Positions 37,273 to 49,400 of a stretch of DNA of 64,000 nt are shown one piece after another. Source of the DNA: Rhabdornis inornatus (Eukaryota > Chordata > Aves > Passeriformes > Rhabdornithidae); the NCBI GenBank assembly GCA_013397075.1, contig VWZS01004810.1, positions 784,999-848,998 of the forward strand, in the 5' to 3' direction. A model generated the notes under the pieces. That model was not told the origin of the DNA and did no database searches. It worked only from the letters and a program-made list of their open reading frames with translations. The position numbers and the translations under genes were made by a program. Within the stretch, counting starts at the first letter, position 1; the number at the start of each line of letters is the position of its first letter.

Positions 37273-37346
37273 CAATAATAATAATAACAATACTAACAAT
37301 AACAACAACAATGACAATAATAATAATAATAACAATAATAATAATT
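37273..37346 (+). repeat. (AAT/AAC)n trinucleotide microsatellite
   Basis: About 74 bp of AATAATAAT interrupted by AAC and ACA units, written as ATA/ACA triplets. Frames through it encode only Ile/Thr or Leu/Val runs and are not coding. Confidence 0.9.
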
Positions 37347-38400
37347 CTTCAAGAGAGGAAAATCCTATACAAAACACGAGCTCTTCTTTCCCTATGCTGG
37401 GAGTGAGAAAAGGGCATTACTCCTAACCTTATTTCACACAGATTTGTTTTACTTCTATCCCAAGCTGCCAGACTCATGCAGTGCCACTGAAATTTTAGGA
37501 GCATTGAAGTTGTTGCTGGTGAGCTGCATGGTGCTGTCTTGAAAACAAGGTCCATTCCTTGAGCAGCCTGAGGCAGGAAGGAAGCCCTTTCCTGCTAATA
37601 TTTTTTTTTTCTCTGAAGGCAGAATAAAAAAACTTAAGTGAAAAGAGAACAAAGTCCATGAAGGTGCCTCTGCATTTTTTGTTTGGAAACAAAGCATTTG
37701 TAAAGTTTTGCTTTAACTTCCTTAGATCTTAGTTACAATTGTTTAAAAAAACTTTTAAAATACAGAACATGTAGCTAAATTCAAAGGCACAGTGGGAAAG
37801 AGCCATAAGCTTGAATCCTAGGGGTTGCAGTTTCCAGTAAACATTTATTTTCTTGCCATCAGTGCAGGGCTTCCATGGCTGGATTTAACCTGGGGGTTCC
37901 TCACTGGCAGTCAGGACCTTTTGGTCTCTGTAAGCCGATTCCCCAATTCTTTCCCATTTGGAATTGGAGAGGGGAAAACAGAATAACTTTCTTAATTAAG
38001 CAGGCAAATCCTCATGACCTGGGCAGGTGCTGGGATGTTTCTTTAGAACACCTGCAGGATGTCTTCAGTAGATTTATGAGTTACAAACCTGACTTTGAGC
38101 TGTTAAGGAACACAGTTTAATTTGTTAAGGTGGATGATTCCCTTATCCAGGGAATCTTGTTTTCTTACAGGTGGATTTTTCTCTCTGCAGCTAAAGGTTT
38201 TGTGCTTTAAGACAAATTGGTGAACACTCTGTTACATATCCCAGGGGAGAAAGGCATCATCAAGGTGAGCTGAAAATAATTCCAAGATTCTCAGTGTCTC
38301 CATCAGACTCTGAACCCGTCCCAGGTAACAGCAAATTGGTTGACAGCAAAAGTGGTTTTGCTCCTTGTAAATGGAAACTGAGTTTCTATTTCCTCTGTTA
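37347..38400. other. Unique DNA, no gene seen
   Basis: No repeat family or exon recognised. Confidence 0.5.
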
Positions 38401-38735
38401 GAATCATAGAATCCCAGAATGGTTTGGGTTGGAAGAGACTGTAAGGATCATCTTGTTCCAATTCCTTGCCATGGCAGGGACACCTCCCAGTGTCCCAGGC
38501 TGCTCCAAGCCCCAATGTCCAGCCTGGCCTTGGGCACTGCCAGGGATCCAGGGGCAGCCACAGCTGCTCTGGGCACCCTGTGCCAGGGCCTGCCCACCCT
38601 CCCAGGGAACAATTCCTTCTCTATATCCAATCTAAATATTCCCTCTGTCAGTCTGAAGCCACTTCCATGAGGTCTCCACACAACCTTCTCTCCCCCAGGC
38701 TGGACAGCCCCATCTCACTCAGCCTGTTGATGCAG
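38401..38735 (-). mobile_element. CR1 LINE 3' end (passerine-type subfamily)
   Basis: The + strand begins GAATCATAGAATCCCAGAAT, then GGTTTGGGTTGGAAGAGACT, and runs through CCATGGCAGGGACACCTCCC, TGGGCACTGCCAGGGATCCA, GGGCACCCTGTGCCAGGGCC, then AGGTCTCCACACAACCTTCT, to near CACTCAGCCTGTTGATGC. This is the reverse complement of about 330 bp of CR1 3' sequence, 5'-truncated, on the minus strand. Its core is nearly the same as in the plus-strand copies at 55371 and 57803. A 165-codon open frame (38466-38963, +) is antisense read-through of it. Confidence 0.92.
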
Positions 38736-40216
38736 ATGTTTCAGTACTGGTTGCTAAAACACAGAGGCTCCAAAAATGAGGTTCTGCCTCAACACTTTGC
38801 CGAGTTCAGCTGTCTGAACAAGCCAGGGTCTATGGACACATGCTGGTGTGAGGATTTTGGACTAAGTGCTCTGTTCCTTTGCAATACTGAAGGTGCTCCA
38901 ATGTGGTTTGAATTTGGGATCTCTCCTGTTCTGGTGAAACAAAAGAGACAAAAGCACCACTAAAGGACCTAAAGCTCTTTTCTGCCTCTCAACTATTTTT
39001 GGGGAAAATTTGGATCCAAGATGTTGCACATGGTTTCCATACATTCCAAAACCAGAGAATACAGCTGTTTTTAGATGATGAGGGGTACTTAAAGGCAGCA
39101 AGGAAATTGTGCAGAGTGCTTTCCTCAAGGAGAATGAGGGGTCACTCACTCCTGTGACCTGCTGAGGTTTCACAGCCAAGGTTTCCCTGTGCCCCAGGAG
39201 TGTGAGTGTGCCCAGCATGGAACACAGAGAGAGCTGAGAGACACTGGGCTCCTTTAACCAGAAATGTGGTCAGCTGAGGGCAGGTCTGAATGTGACCTGT
39301 GTGTCTTCCCTCCCTCAGTTCTGAATTTCATCCTCAAATCTCCTCTGTGGGAATGAACAGTGCCACTGCCACTGCTTCTCAGTGGGGAATGGAGACATGG
39401 AGATACTGCTTGCCTTGCCTAAAATCCTAATTCTGGCTTGAGGGGCACTGGAGGCAGCAGCTGCTGAACAAGGAATTGATCACAAGGCTTCTGATAGCAC
39501 CCTGATGATTAGAATAGCTGCCTTTATCTGCAAATAGGTGTAATTCCATTCTTTCTAGCCAGCTTTTTGTCTGCCTTGCCTTCTGAGACAGCAGGCTCTT
39601 TTGAAGAGGTACCATCTGATATTTTATATAGCACTTAGCAAAATACAGTCCCAGTCTCACTGAGCCTCTGGGCATTACCATAATCAGTGCATTAGGGGTC
39701 ATTTTTTCAGGCAGAGACTTGAAAATAACTTTGAGGAGTCTCTTCTAATGAAAGTTTTTTGTTTGCTGCTCTCTGGAGAGGAGAGAGAGAGGGAGATTTC
39801 CGTTCTCTCTCTCTCTCCCACACAGTACTGACATCTATATTAAATCTTGAAGAAGATGTAAGTCCCCAGCTCCCCCAAAAGAAGTGGAGCATTCTGGGTG
39901 TTTTGGAGGAGAAAAAAAAATTATGTTTTGAAAGAGCCAAGATATTTAGCTTTGAAAATTAGCTACTCAGCAGGCCAGCATTAAAATTAATTTAATGGAG
40001 TGTAAATTAACATACTTGACACTTTTTTGATCATTTTTCATAGACAGTGCTGACCGATGAAAAGAAAAGCTTTTTCTCTCATGAGATCAGGACAAGAAAA
40101 TTCACAAATTTGCCATTCCCACCCCATGGGGTGCTTTTCTCTTCAGGAGTCAAAGTAGGTCATCAAGTGTAAGTCTTTAAATACTAAGCATTGGCATTTG
40201 CTTTTGCATATGATAA
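38736..40216. other. Unique DNA with GA/CT inverted tract, no gene seen
   Basis: No exon recognised. A GA-rich then CT-rich tract at 39775-39819 is listed separately. Confidence 0.5.
39775..39819. repeat. GA tract facing CT tract (inverted repeat)
   Basis: A purine run (GAGAGGAGAGAGAGAGGGAG, 39775-39796) is followed after TTTCCG by its near reverse complement (TTCTCTCTCTCTCTCCC, 39803-39819). Single strands could fold into a hairpin of about 15 imperfect pairs with a short loop. It probably arose as a simple repeat. Confidence 0.7.
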
Positions 40217-40318
40217 ACTGATGGTTTAGTGGGGGACATGGCAGTGCTGATTAATGGAAGGACTTGATGATCTTAGAGGGATTTTCCAACCTAAATGATT
40301 CTGTGATTCTGTGACTTT
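40217..40318 (+). mobile_element. CR1 LINE 3'-end fragment
   Basis: CTGATGGTTTAGTGGGGGAC, then GGCAGTGCTGATTAATGG, GGACTTGATGATCTTAGAGG and TTTTCCAACCTAAATGATTC end in ATTCTGTGATTCTGTGA. This is the sense 3' tail of a CR1 element with its ATTCTGTG terminal repeats. Only about 100 bp is present. The tail differs from the 38-kb and 55-58-kb copies, so it belongs to another subfamily. Confidence 0.88.
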
Positions 40319-41420
40319 AAAAAAAAAATGTTTCATTCACTAACAATGAGATGTGTAAAAAATTTCCCTTTCAAATAATCTGTGAAAGTTAATTAAGTTC
40401 ACTCTGAGTTTATGGCAAGGATTCTCTAAAAGTACAGGGGGATATTTATAACCTTGCCCAAAAATGCCACATAGTGAAACTTTTGATATGTTGATAAGTG
40501 ATAAGAATGTCATTTGAGGTTTATTTTTTTAATAATAATTTAATTGTCATTGTAAAATGCCTCGTAGTTGGGACAGATTAAATTACCACAAAACCCATTA
40601 CTGAAATTCATAACCCCCCATAAATGTAAAGTGTTTGCTGCTGTGCCATAAATAACCACTCTCATTCCAGGAAAATGAGGTGCAGGAAATAAATTAACAA
40701 AATCCAAACACACAGGACATTAGGTTACAACAATTTGCTGTAGAGGAGGCTGATGGGAACACAGCAGAGCCCAGAGGAGAGGTAAATTCAATGTTTAATT
40801 ATGGCCTCAGCAAATCATGCCCCCTCTGTGTGTTTTGCCATATTGACGTGTTTCAAAGATTATTTCACAGTCCAGTTCAATAGCTCTGGTAAAGCATGTG
40901 CATTTCAGATGTCATTATACTTGAAAAGGTCTGAAGAGCCCAATATTTCTCCAAAGATGTGGAGGATCCACTCATGGTTAAATGAAAGGAGGTAAATCAA
41001 TTTTTGCTAGTCTCACTCAAAAGGCTCTGGGTCTCATTTTCCATCCTTCGCACCCGTGGTGGCCAGTCCACCTTGTGTTTTGTGGAAAAGAAAATACAGT
41101 GAATATTTCAGAACTTTCCATCAGCTGAAATGGCCACAACAAGGTTCTGGCCACTGGCAGGTTTGATCTTTTAGCTGGAGCAGGAAAGCCTGGAAAAGGA
41201 ACCAGGCTGCAACAATTCCTGTTGGAAAGAAGATGGGAAGGCTGGGAGGGACATAATTGGTGGGAAAAAGGAGATTTTAAACAACTTAATTGTGATACAG
41301 AAATGGCATCTGTAGCCAACATATTGAACTGATAAACAATGCAGCTGCTACAGATTTCACACAGAGAAGTAAATGCCATGGCCATATGCAATTCATTACC
41401 TGGGATAATTGGGGAATTAC
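40319..41420. other. Unique AT-rich DNA, no gene seen
   Basis: No repeat or exon recognised. The start of a 180-codon minus-strand frame (41017-41559) lies here but reads through a poly-A run as a stretch of phenylalanines, which argues against coding. Confidence 0.5.
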
Positions 41421-41440
41421 AAAAAAAAAAAAAAAAAAAA
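41421..41440 (+). repeat. Poly(A) run
   Basis: Twenty consecutive A bases, followed by GGAAGAAATT. No retroposon body or target-site duplication was recognised around it, so I call it a simple mononucleotide repeat. Confidence 0.85.
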
Positions 41441-44400
41441 GGAAGAAATTGTAGGAAAAGGGGACAAATTGGATCACCAGAGGGAATCTGTGTCTGTGAG
41501 CTGCATATCTGGCCTGTCCCAGACCACACAAGAGACATCCAACTTCCACTTCTGGCCAAGGCAAGGAAGTACCCCCAGCAGCTTTCCTGATCCAGGATAA
41601 TGCACTGGCCACTGGTGATAACTTGTTTAACTTGTTAATGTTTTCTGAGGGACAAAAACCCCAACAAACACGCAAAAAAAGAAAGACAAGAAAAAGATGG
41701 GAAATTAATTTTCAAATGCTGCTTCTGGGTATGTATCCTCACCCCAATTTTCCAGCCAGGTCCCTCTCTGTTGACCTGAAGTGAAATCCCACCATTTCAA
41801 AGCATTATTAGGCCTCTCTGCATGAACATTTTGATTACAATGCATCCCCCAGAACGCAGCTGGTCCCTGGTTTTGAAGCTGGAACAGGTTCCAGAGCCGA
41901 TTACAGACACTGAAGGAACTCTGGAGGATGGAGGGGTTCAGGGATGGAATATTTCTGCTCCACAGCCAATTACCACCTGAACTCACCAAGAGTGTCTCCC
42001 TCATACATTTAACAAAACCAGCAGGAACTCACCTTGAAGGCACTCCAGATACACTCCTGCAGACATGAAATAAAACTAAGGACTCCTTATTAATTGGTTG
42101 GAAACACAGCGACAGCTGCTGAAAAATAAAAAGTTACGAAAACTCTCAGCTTTTCAATAGGATTTCATGTTAGTACTGTAAATGAATGTAAATGTCACTT
42201 TAAAAGAGAATACGAAATAGAAACCTAATAAAGCAGCACAGCTCTGCAGGGGTGGTGAGTAAATTGAGGGAATATTTGATTAGATTTCAAATGCTGCTCT
42301 TTAATTTGTATGCTCTCACTTATTTCCCCCCGCCCCTCCCCTCACTTTTCTCATCTATTATATCTGCTGGCACACAGTGAATTTTGCAGTTGTACCTAAA
42401 AGGTCTCTTTCTTTGCTGGATGATAACCCACATTAGCTTGGACCCATGTGGTGATGACTTCCTCCAGCCTGTGCTGCAGCAGCAGCTGGGGAGACATGAA
42501 CAGCACGAATTCCCTCCCGGGATGCTGTGCCTGTGACACCAGCCACGGGATCCTGCTCACCCCCATGCCCCTCATGAGCTGAAAATAAATGAAGGATTGC
42601 AGCCCAAACAGCCTAGAGTCACACCCAGTGATGGAAAGGCAGGCCCTGCTCTTGGCTCCCTCTGTGGAGCAGAGCCATGCTAAGATCAAGTTAAACTGTG
42701 AGCTCTCAGGGTGAACAGAGACCTGCAATCCCAGGAACAGGTGCTTTCGGATTAAATCAAAGAGTTTCAGCAAAATGGAATTGAGAGACTTGGTGAGAGC
42801 TCCCACGTGTTGTTTGTAACTCTGGGTAGCAGTGCAGCTATCCAGTGAGTCAGGAGGTGGAGTCCCTTCCAAGCCTGCATATTCTGTGAATCCCTGGTTC
42901 TAATGGTACCAGGAGCCAAGACATGCAGCTCATGTCCACAGTGACCCAGCTACAGGAGATCCCCTGGTGTCTTTTCCTGACCACCAAAACTTTCCAGTGA
43001 TTTGTGACCTGCTGGGTTAACAGTGTCAAGACATGACTGCAAGGCACAGCTCCTGGTACAGGTACATTTTCCTGCTTTTAAAAGCTCACGTAGCTGGCTC
43101 ACGTGTGCTCTGGCTCAGGAACAGCTCCTGTGTAGCAGAGCTAATGGTCTGAAATCTCCATGGCCTTTATCTACTCCCTTTCCCTCACAGAAGTGCTGCT
43201 GTGGACTGGTTGTAGCTGCAGACTGGTCACATCTGAGCTGATGGGGCTCTTATCTTCTTTCCCTGAGCTTTGGCCAGACTTGCAGAAGAAACATGCTCAA
43301 AGGCTCTTCTGTCTCAGCCAGAGAGTTACCTTGGCATTGCTGGGCCTTTGCTGCTCTCTTCTCAGGTGACATCAGTCATGTCCTTGTGGTTTGAAGGCAG
43401 AAATGAGCTCCTTCATCCTTACACGCATTATTCCTTGAGTTGAGCAAAGATTGACCTCTCTGTGTCCTTTCTATTCCCCTGCTGCTTAAGAGACTGGCAG
43501 GAAGTGATGGACTCTGTGCTTTGCTCTTGGAGATCTGAGGGCTGGTCGTGGTGTGTCTGTCAGCCTGAGCCCTCTGTGTTCGGATGAGAATGCTGACAGC
43601 AACAAGCTTGTGTTCCTCAGTTCCCCAACTTGTAACATTTCCAACTCTTTCAAATCCATCCCTTCCAGGAAGCCAGGAAGCAGTGGGATAGTAGAGGTGA
43701 GGCTAGGCAAAGTGAGCATTTTAGCAGTATTTCATGATTCCTTACTAATTTCTGCAGGCACCACAAAGCAGTGAAGCAGCCAGGAAGAGTGCCTTCAAAA
43801 CTGGGAGTTTGGAGTAGCTAAAGGTTCATCTTGGTGAATGGAAGAAACACAGGAGAAGGGAACTCCCATTAGGAAAATACCCAGCCTGAATGAGGCAAGC
43901 ACTCTGCCCTCCCTCTCTGCAGGGCAGTGCCTCTGGACATGACCAGGTGGGATTTTAGTTTTGGTGTTTGCTCCTGTTGCTGTCTGAAGTGCCTTGGGAC
44001 AGATAAGAATGACAAGCAATAGAAACTGATGAAGCACGGGCTCTGTTCTGCTCGAGTGGGAGAAGAGCTGGGATCAGGGAACAGGACTGCAATATTGCAA
44101 TATTGCAAAGTTTGGCCACATGACACATCAGTTTTGCCTTATCAGGCTGCTCTAAGAGCTGTGATAAGACAGTGATTCAGCTAAGGGAAGATGAGGCTGA
44201 CACTTTCCTTCTGTCCTTACTCACATAAGGGAAGTCAGAGTTATTGGACACTGCCAGATGATCTGGCTTTGTCCAGACAGTACCAAAATTGCTAAAATGG
44301 CCAGTTTGCTGCTAAAACACTTCCTGTGAGTGCTACACCTTCTTCTCCCAATGGTTTGTGGATTTGGTGGTGAAGCCATTTGGCCATGACTCACTGTTTT

Positions 44401-46394
44401 ACAGATCCTGTCGCAAAGCTACATTTATAGCAAATGAGATAAGGTCAGGACTTCGAGCAGAAACAGACCAAAGAGAAAATTTCTAATGAGTTTTTCTTGG
44501 AGATAATCAAACTGCCAAAGGAAACCTCCGAAAAAAATCAACCATAAAGGCAAAACTTGGCTTTCCTTTCATGTTCTCCTCTACACAGTCATTTTGAGCA
44601 GTCCCAAAAACCTAAAAGGGAAGATCACAGGAATGACAATATTCTGCTCCTCTTCCCTCTCATCTCAAAGGATGGAGATGCCTTTGAAGGACACCTGCAC
44701 CCTTGCAGGAGTTTGTAGAAAACATAGTATTGGACAAAAGTGTAATACCTGCCCAGCTGTGCACTGTGATAGCAGAAAAGGACTTTGGGAAGGCTCCTTG
44801 TTTTATGTGCACATAGAATCCCCTGGAGCCCCAGGAAACCCTCCTTGATGATTCTGTGATGTAATTGTGTGGCACCAGAGTGCCCGGGTCCTCTTTTACG
44901 GCTCTTGATTAATTTAAATTTCCTAACCCTGGCCAGGAAGAATCACAGTTACATTGTGAATGAAGTCACAGCCTCTAATTCCCACCTTCCTCCATTCACC
45001 CCTTCCAGCATTCCTGGGGCACTTGTCTGTTATTTCCAAGGGCTGGACACTCCTCTTATCTCCTTCTCTTTTCCCTGTTCTCCAAAACTCACCAATCAAT
45101 CCCAAATGCTGCAACAGCCAGTGGGGAGCCTCTAACCTTGTTGTCATTCAGTTGAATAATGCAAATATTAATGAGTGGAAAACTCATTAGGAGCATTCTC
45201 ACTGACAATCCACCTCTGCTGTAATACCAGGTGGCTCTTGCTACAAACAGGAGAAAAATGAGGGAGATTTTAATTCTGGCTCCACTGGAAAGCTTACATC
45301 AGCTCCAGAGCTTAGGGACTGTGTCATCCATGTGACCATATTTTTAAGAATGATGCTCTGCTTGCATGTTCCAGACAATATGTTTTGAAACTTATTAATC
45401 AGGAAATGTCCAATCTCTTTATGCTGAAGCATCAGTAAAACAATTACTTCAAGGCTAAATGAGGTCCACTGAAGAATCACTTGATTAAAGTGAGAATTTG
45501 CAATAAATAAATACATCAAATATTTCATTATTGATGCTCCAGGGGGAAAACAACTCTGATTAAGTCAAAGAAGGGGAAAAATATTTAAATTTGAGTAAGT
45601 ATGATGGACTGGCTACTATGTTGGTGTGAATCAACATAACTCAAATGATTTCACTGGCTCTGTGACAGCTTGAGTGAGCTGAGTATTAGATAGAGTGCAG
45701 CACTTCTCAGTGGGGATATTGTCTTAAAGGAACTGGGAGCAAAATGCTTGTGTGCCATCCATTGCTCTGACATTCCCTTGCTGTGCTCCTTTCTGGAGAA
45801 TCCCTCCACATTCCTCTTGTTCAGGCACCCACCTTTAATCCAGGGCTCATGAGGTTTACAGGAACCAGAAGCTGCCTGGGGATCCTTATGAACAGCAGCA
45901 AGGAAATGTCATTTCTTGAGAGCTGATGCCCAGGTGCCATGGATCCTGCAGAACAGCAGAAGGATGTTCAATTTCTTAACACTGTAAGGAAGAGATAAGG
46001 AGTAATCACTAAGCAAAAACATTTATTAAAGTGAAGAGTTGAGGTGGATACTGCAAACACAAAAAAGTCAGAATATTTCACAAGATGAAGGGTCTACATT
46101 TCCAAACCTGGAAGTTCTAGGTCTCTGAATCCCAGTTCAGAGAACAAATACATCGTGCCTCAAATAACACAATGCCTGTGTTGAGCACCCACATTCTCCC
46201 TTTGTAGTCATTGTACTGCTTCTCACACACGTGGAATTCAATGTAACACACAGATGGAATTCAGAGTACTACAGCACCAGACAGAGTTAGAAGTTACAGA
46301 GTAATGCTTTGCTTGTGTCCTGCCAAAAAACAACGTAAAGGAGTCACACCATCTCTTCTCTCTTGGTTGCCTTCTGACTCTGTCTGCTTTTGGG
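41441..46394. other. Unique DNA, no gene seen
   Basis: Open frames reach 158 codons (42396-42872, minus) without a recognisable domain. A short GCAATATT repeat lies near 44090-44106. No transposon family was recognised. Confidence 0.5.
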
Positions 46395-46475
46395 GACAAG
46401 GACCAGGTCTTACAAGGTTTTGTGTTGTGTCTGGCACAGTGGGGTCTCGATCTTGATTGGAACCTCTTGCCACAG
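46395..46475 (+). mobile_element. Possible L3/CR1-like ancient repeat tail (weak)
   Basis: TTTGTGTTGTGTCTGGCACA, GTGGGGTCTCGATCTTGATT, GGAACCTC resembles a 3' tail motif of ancient amniote LINE/SINE repeats: CGCCTAGCACAATGGGG, then TCCTGATCCTGATTGGGGCC. The match is only about 45 bp and highly diverged. It may be coincidental. Confidence 0.3.
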
Positions 46476-49400
46476 GGCACAGCAGAAGCAGCAAAAATAG
46501 AGGCAGGAAAAATTGGGGGAATGTGATTACAGGATATGAGAGCACAGGGGATCCTGATGCAAGGCAGCAGGACATCTGTGGGTTGGGACAGCAACACTTT
46601 CAGGCTGTATCTCTGCAGTCAGCAAATTTGGGATCTGTTTTTTTCACCTTCCTTGTCATGGAAGTGCATCACTGTCCAAAAAATTGTGCTAAATCAAGTT
46701 CTCGGGCCATCCTACAGCAATAGTACTGCATAAAAGAAAAGACAAGTGTATCTTAAGCCATTAAGTGTATGAAAATCAGGCAGTATTCTCAGTTACCAAT
46801 AAAAAACCCCACAAAACATCCCAAGAGTGTTTAATGCCTGAATAAATTCAGCTTTTCATTTCACATAGCACTAACCTCAAAGTGGCCAAATACCACATTT
46901 ATTAAGATGAGATTTTCCTCCCCTACAAAAAAATTAAATAATAAAATCTCATCATTTTCTGGGAAGAATCTTAAAAAATTTTAGTTGTAAGGGTGTTTTC
47001 ATAGAAAATGTTTTAATCTTTTATAATTAGGGAATAGAATGAGAATGCCTCTTCCACCATAATTAGAAGCAGTGTTCTCCCTGAGAGTGCAATACTGATG
47101 TTCTCTATAAGGTACCTATAGCACATAAATAGGCCTTGGAATCACTGCAATAATTTTATGTGTTGCTCATCAAATGAACTGATTTTTTTTGTATTTTTCA
47201 AAAAACAGACATGTATTCCATTTATACCTTTGGTTGGAAACAATTCCATTCTTTACCAGTTGCATGGTGGGGAGAAGCAGCCAGGTGACTCAAACTGGAG
47301 GCACCATGTGAAAAGGAGTAATGGTTTAAAGTTTTTTTCCCATGATTTTTCCCTTTGAAGGATATATATAAAAGACAGAACTTCTCATGGAGTGTGTTGA
47401 GAGTTTTCAGATAAACAGGTTTCAGTTCAGGAAAAAGAAGTTGGGATAAATTAGTAGCTGAATTTATTCCCTGGAGAAAAGGGAGAATCTTACAAGATCA
47501 CTAGGAGTTTCCATTGCTGTTTCAGCTTAAAAATCAAATAGAAACAATTAAATTCTCTGTATACTTAATAGATCACAGAACAAAACCTGAAAAAAAACCC
47601 TAACATTTCTTTTAAAATTCCAACACAGATATTTTTAAAATAAGGCAAAAGACCTTTCATTTATGCTCAGAAAAATCAGAAGAGTCTTTTTAAGTCTAGC
47701 AGAAAAAACTTCACACAGTTGGTAACTGACATGAACAGAAATGAATTGAGTGGATTTTTTTTTTTTAAGTATTAATTAATTGCTAGAACATCTACCATGG
47801 GATTTGGAGAATTTACTATTTCTCTCCTGCCTGGGTGTCTGTCTCAGAGCCAATCCAGCAGCACTGGGCTGTTTGTTTCAATACCTATCACTGGAGCAAT
47901 CTTTACTCCGTCCCTTCCTATCCATGGGAACCATGAATCTTTGGCATTTCCTGTCTCGGGCAAATAAGGGCAGAGTCTGTGGTTTGGAACAGAACATCTG
48001 ATGTCAGATCCAGTGGCTTGAGACACACTGAGATATCTCATGATAATGATTTGATATAGAAGCAAATTAGTCTGACAGCTGGAGTGGGGCTGTCGCCGTA
48101 ATGGCTCACAACCAATTACATATATTTTTCTCTGTATAAGCAGTGCTTGCATACCATCAGTAAAATGCCACACTAATGAAATAAAGCAGGAAAGAACAAA
48201 AAGCAGCCCAGTCTCCAAAGTATGTGTCCCTGCCATGAAATGCTTGCTCCCTTCTGCTTCCCAGAGCTGCCCCTGCCTCCCATCCATCCCAAGCAGAGCA
48301 TGGAAATCACACCCAGTGATTTTCAGTGCTAGTGCCTCATCCTGGGCCTTCCTGGTTGTAATGTGAGCAGAAGAAATGCTGTCCCATGGCAGGAGATCAG
48401 AATTCAGAGTAGGACTGAACTGCCCCTGGATCAACCACGCTGATTCTGGCTTTATTCCAAAGACTGCCTGCCAAGGCACTCAGGGGTTCCAGGTCTTCCC
48501 TCTGCCCCTTTGACTGGGCTGAGCCTTCCAGAGCTCTGTGGCTGTTGCCCCGGGCTATGTTTCTATTTTATTTGTAATCCTTTGAAAGCAATAGCCATTT
48601 CTGGCAGATGAATTATATTCTGTCGAGAAGCAGCAGGGGATGGCTGGGACCGTGTCTCTCTCCCTCTCTCCCTGAATTCTAATTTAAAGAGAGGAAACAA
48701 GATTTCATTGAATTTTAACAAATTAACCATTAATCACTTATGAAAACCTCCTGATGAGGACATGGATTGCCTGGATTATGAATGGGAACAGCTTCATTTT
48801 GCTGTGATTGTTCGACCAAGTTAATCCCCAGCTCTCCTCTTTACCTCCGTCATGCTCCTTGTTCCTGTCTCCCTCACTGCTGCCTGCTCTTGTCTTCTCT
48901 CCCCCACCTCCACCCAGCACAGACACCTTGCTCCCTCTTGTCCTCCTCCCTGGATGCACAGCCCCTGCTGAACCCATCTCTGAAACATTTTTGATGTCAT
49001 GCTGAATATGGAAATTAAGGAAAAAACAAAGTCTTCCGCTGGTTGTGTGGTGTGAATATTTATGAGGAAGCCAGCAAGGAAGCTAAATAGGAGCTGTGAA
49101 GGAGCCAGCCAGTGAGGATGGCAGGGGATGGCAGCTGACAAGGGCTCATTCAGCAGCACATCCTTGGCTGCCAGCAGCATCCCAGAGAGTGGGGGTTGTG
49201 TGAGTGACAGAGCCGCAGCATCCTTGCCTGGGCAACACAAAAAAAACTGAGTTGCAGCTGTTTCTCTGCTTCCTCTTTATTCCTCCCTTCTCTAGCTGAT
49301 CAATTCCAGCTACAAAAATAATAATAAAAAGAATCTTGGATGTCATTCAGCTGCAGCAGACGATTAGGCCTTAAAAATCAATGTTTATGTTCAACAGGGC

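Noticed and set aside
37192..37406. Leucine-rich or isoleucine/threonine-rich frames near 37.2-37.4 kb
   Set aside because: They are translations of the AAT/AAC microsatellite.
38466..38963. 165-codon + strand open frame
   Set aside because: Its first half is the antisense of the CR1 element at 38401-38735 and the rest has no recognisable domain.
41421..41440. Poly(A) tail of a processed pseudogene
   Set aside because: No coding-like body upstream or target-site duplication could be seen.
41017..41559. 180-codon minus-strand open frame
   Set aside because: It reads the poly(A) run at 41421-41440 as consecutive phenylalanines. No domain or splice context supports it.
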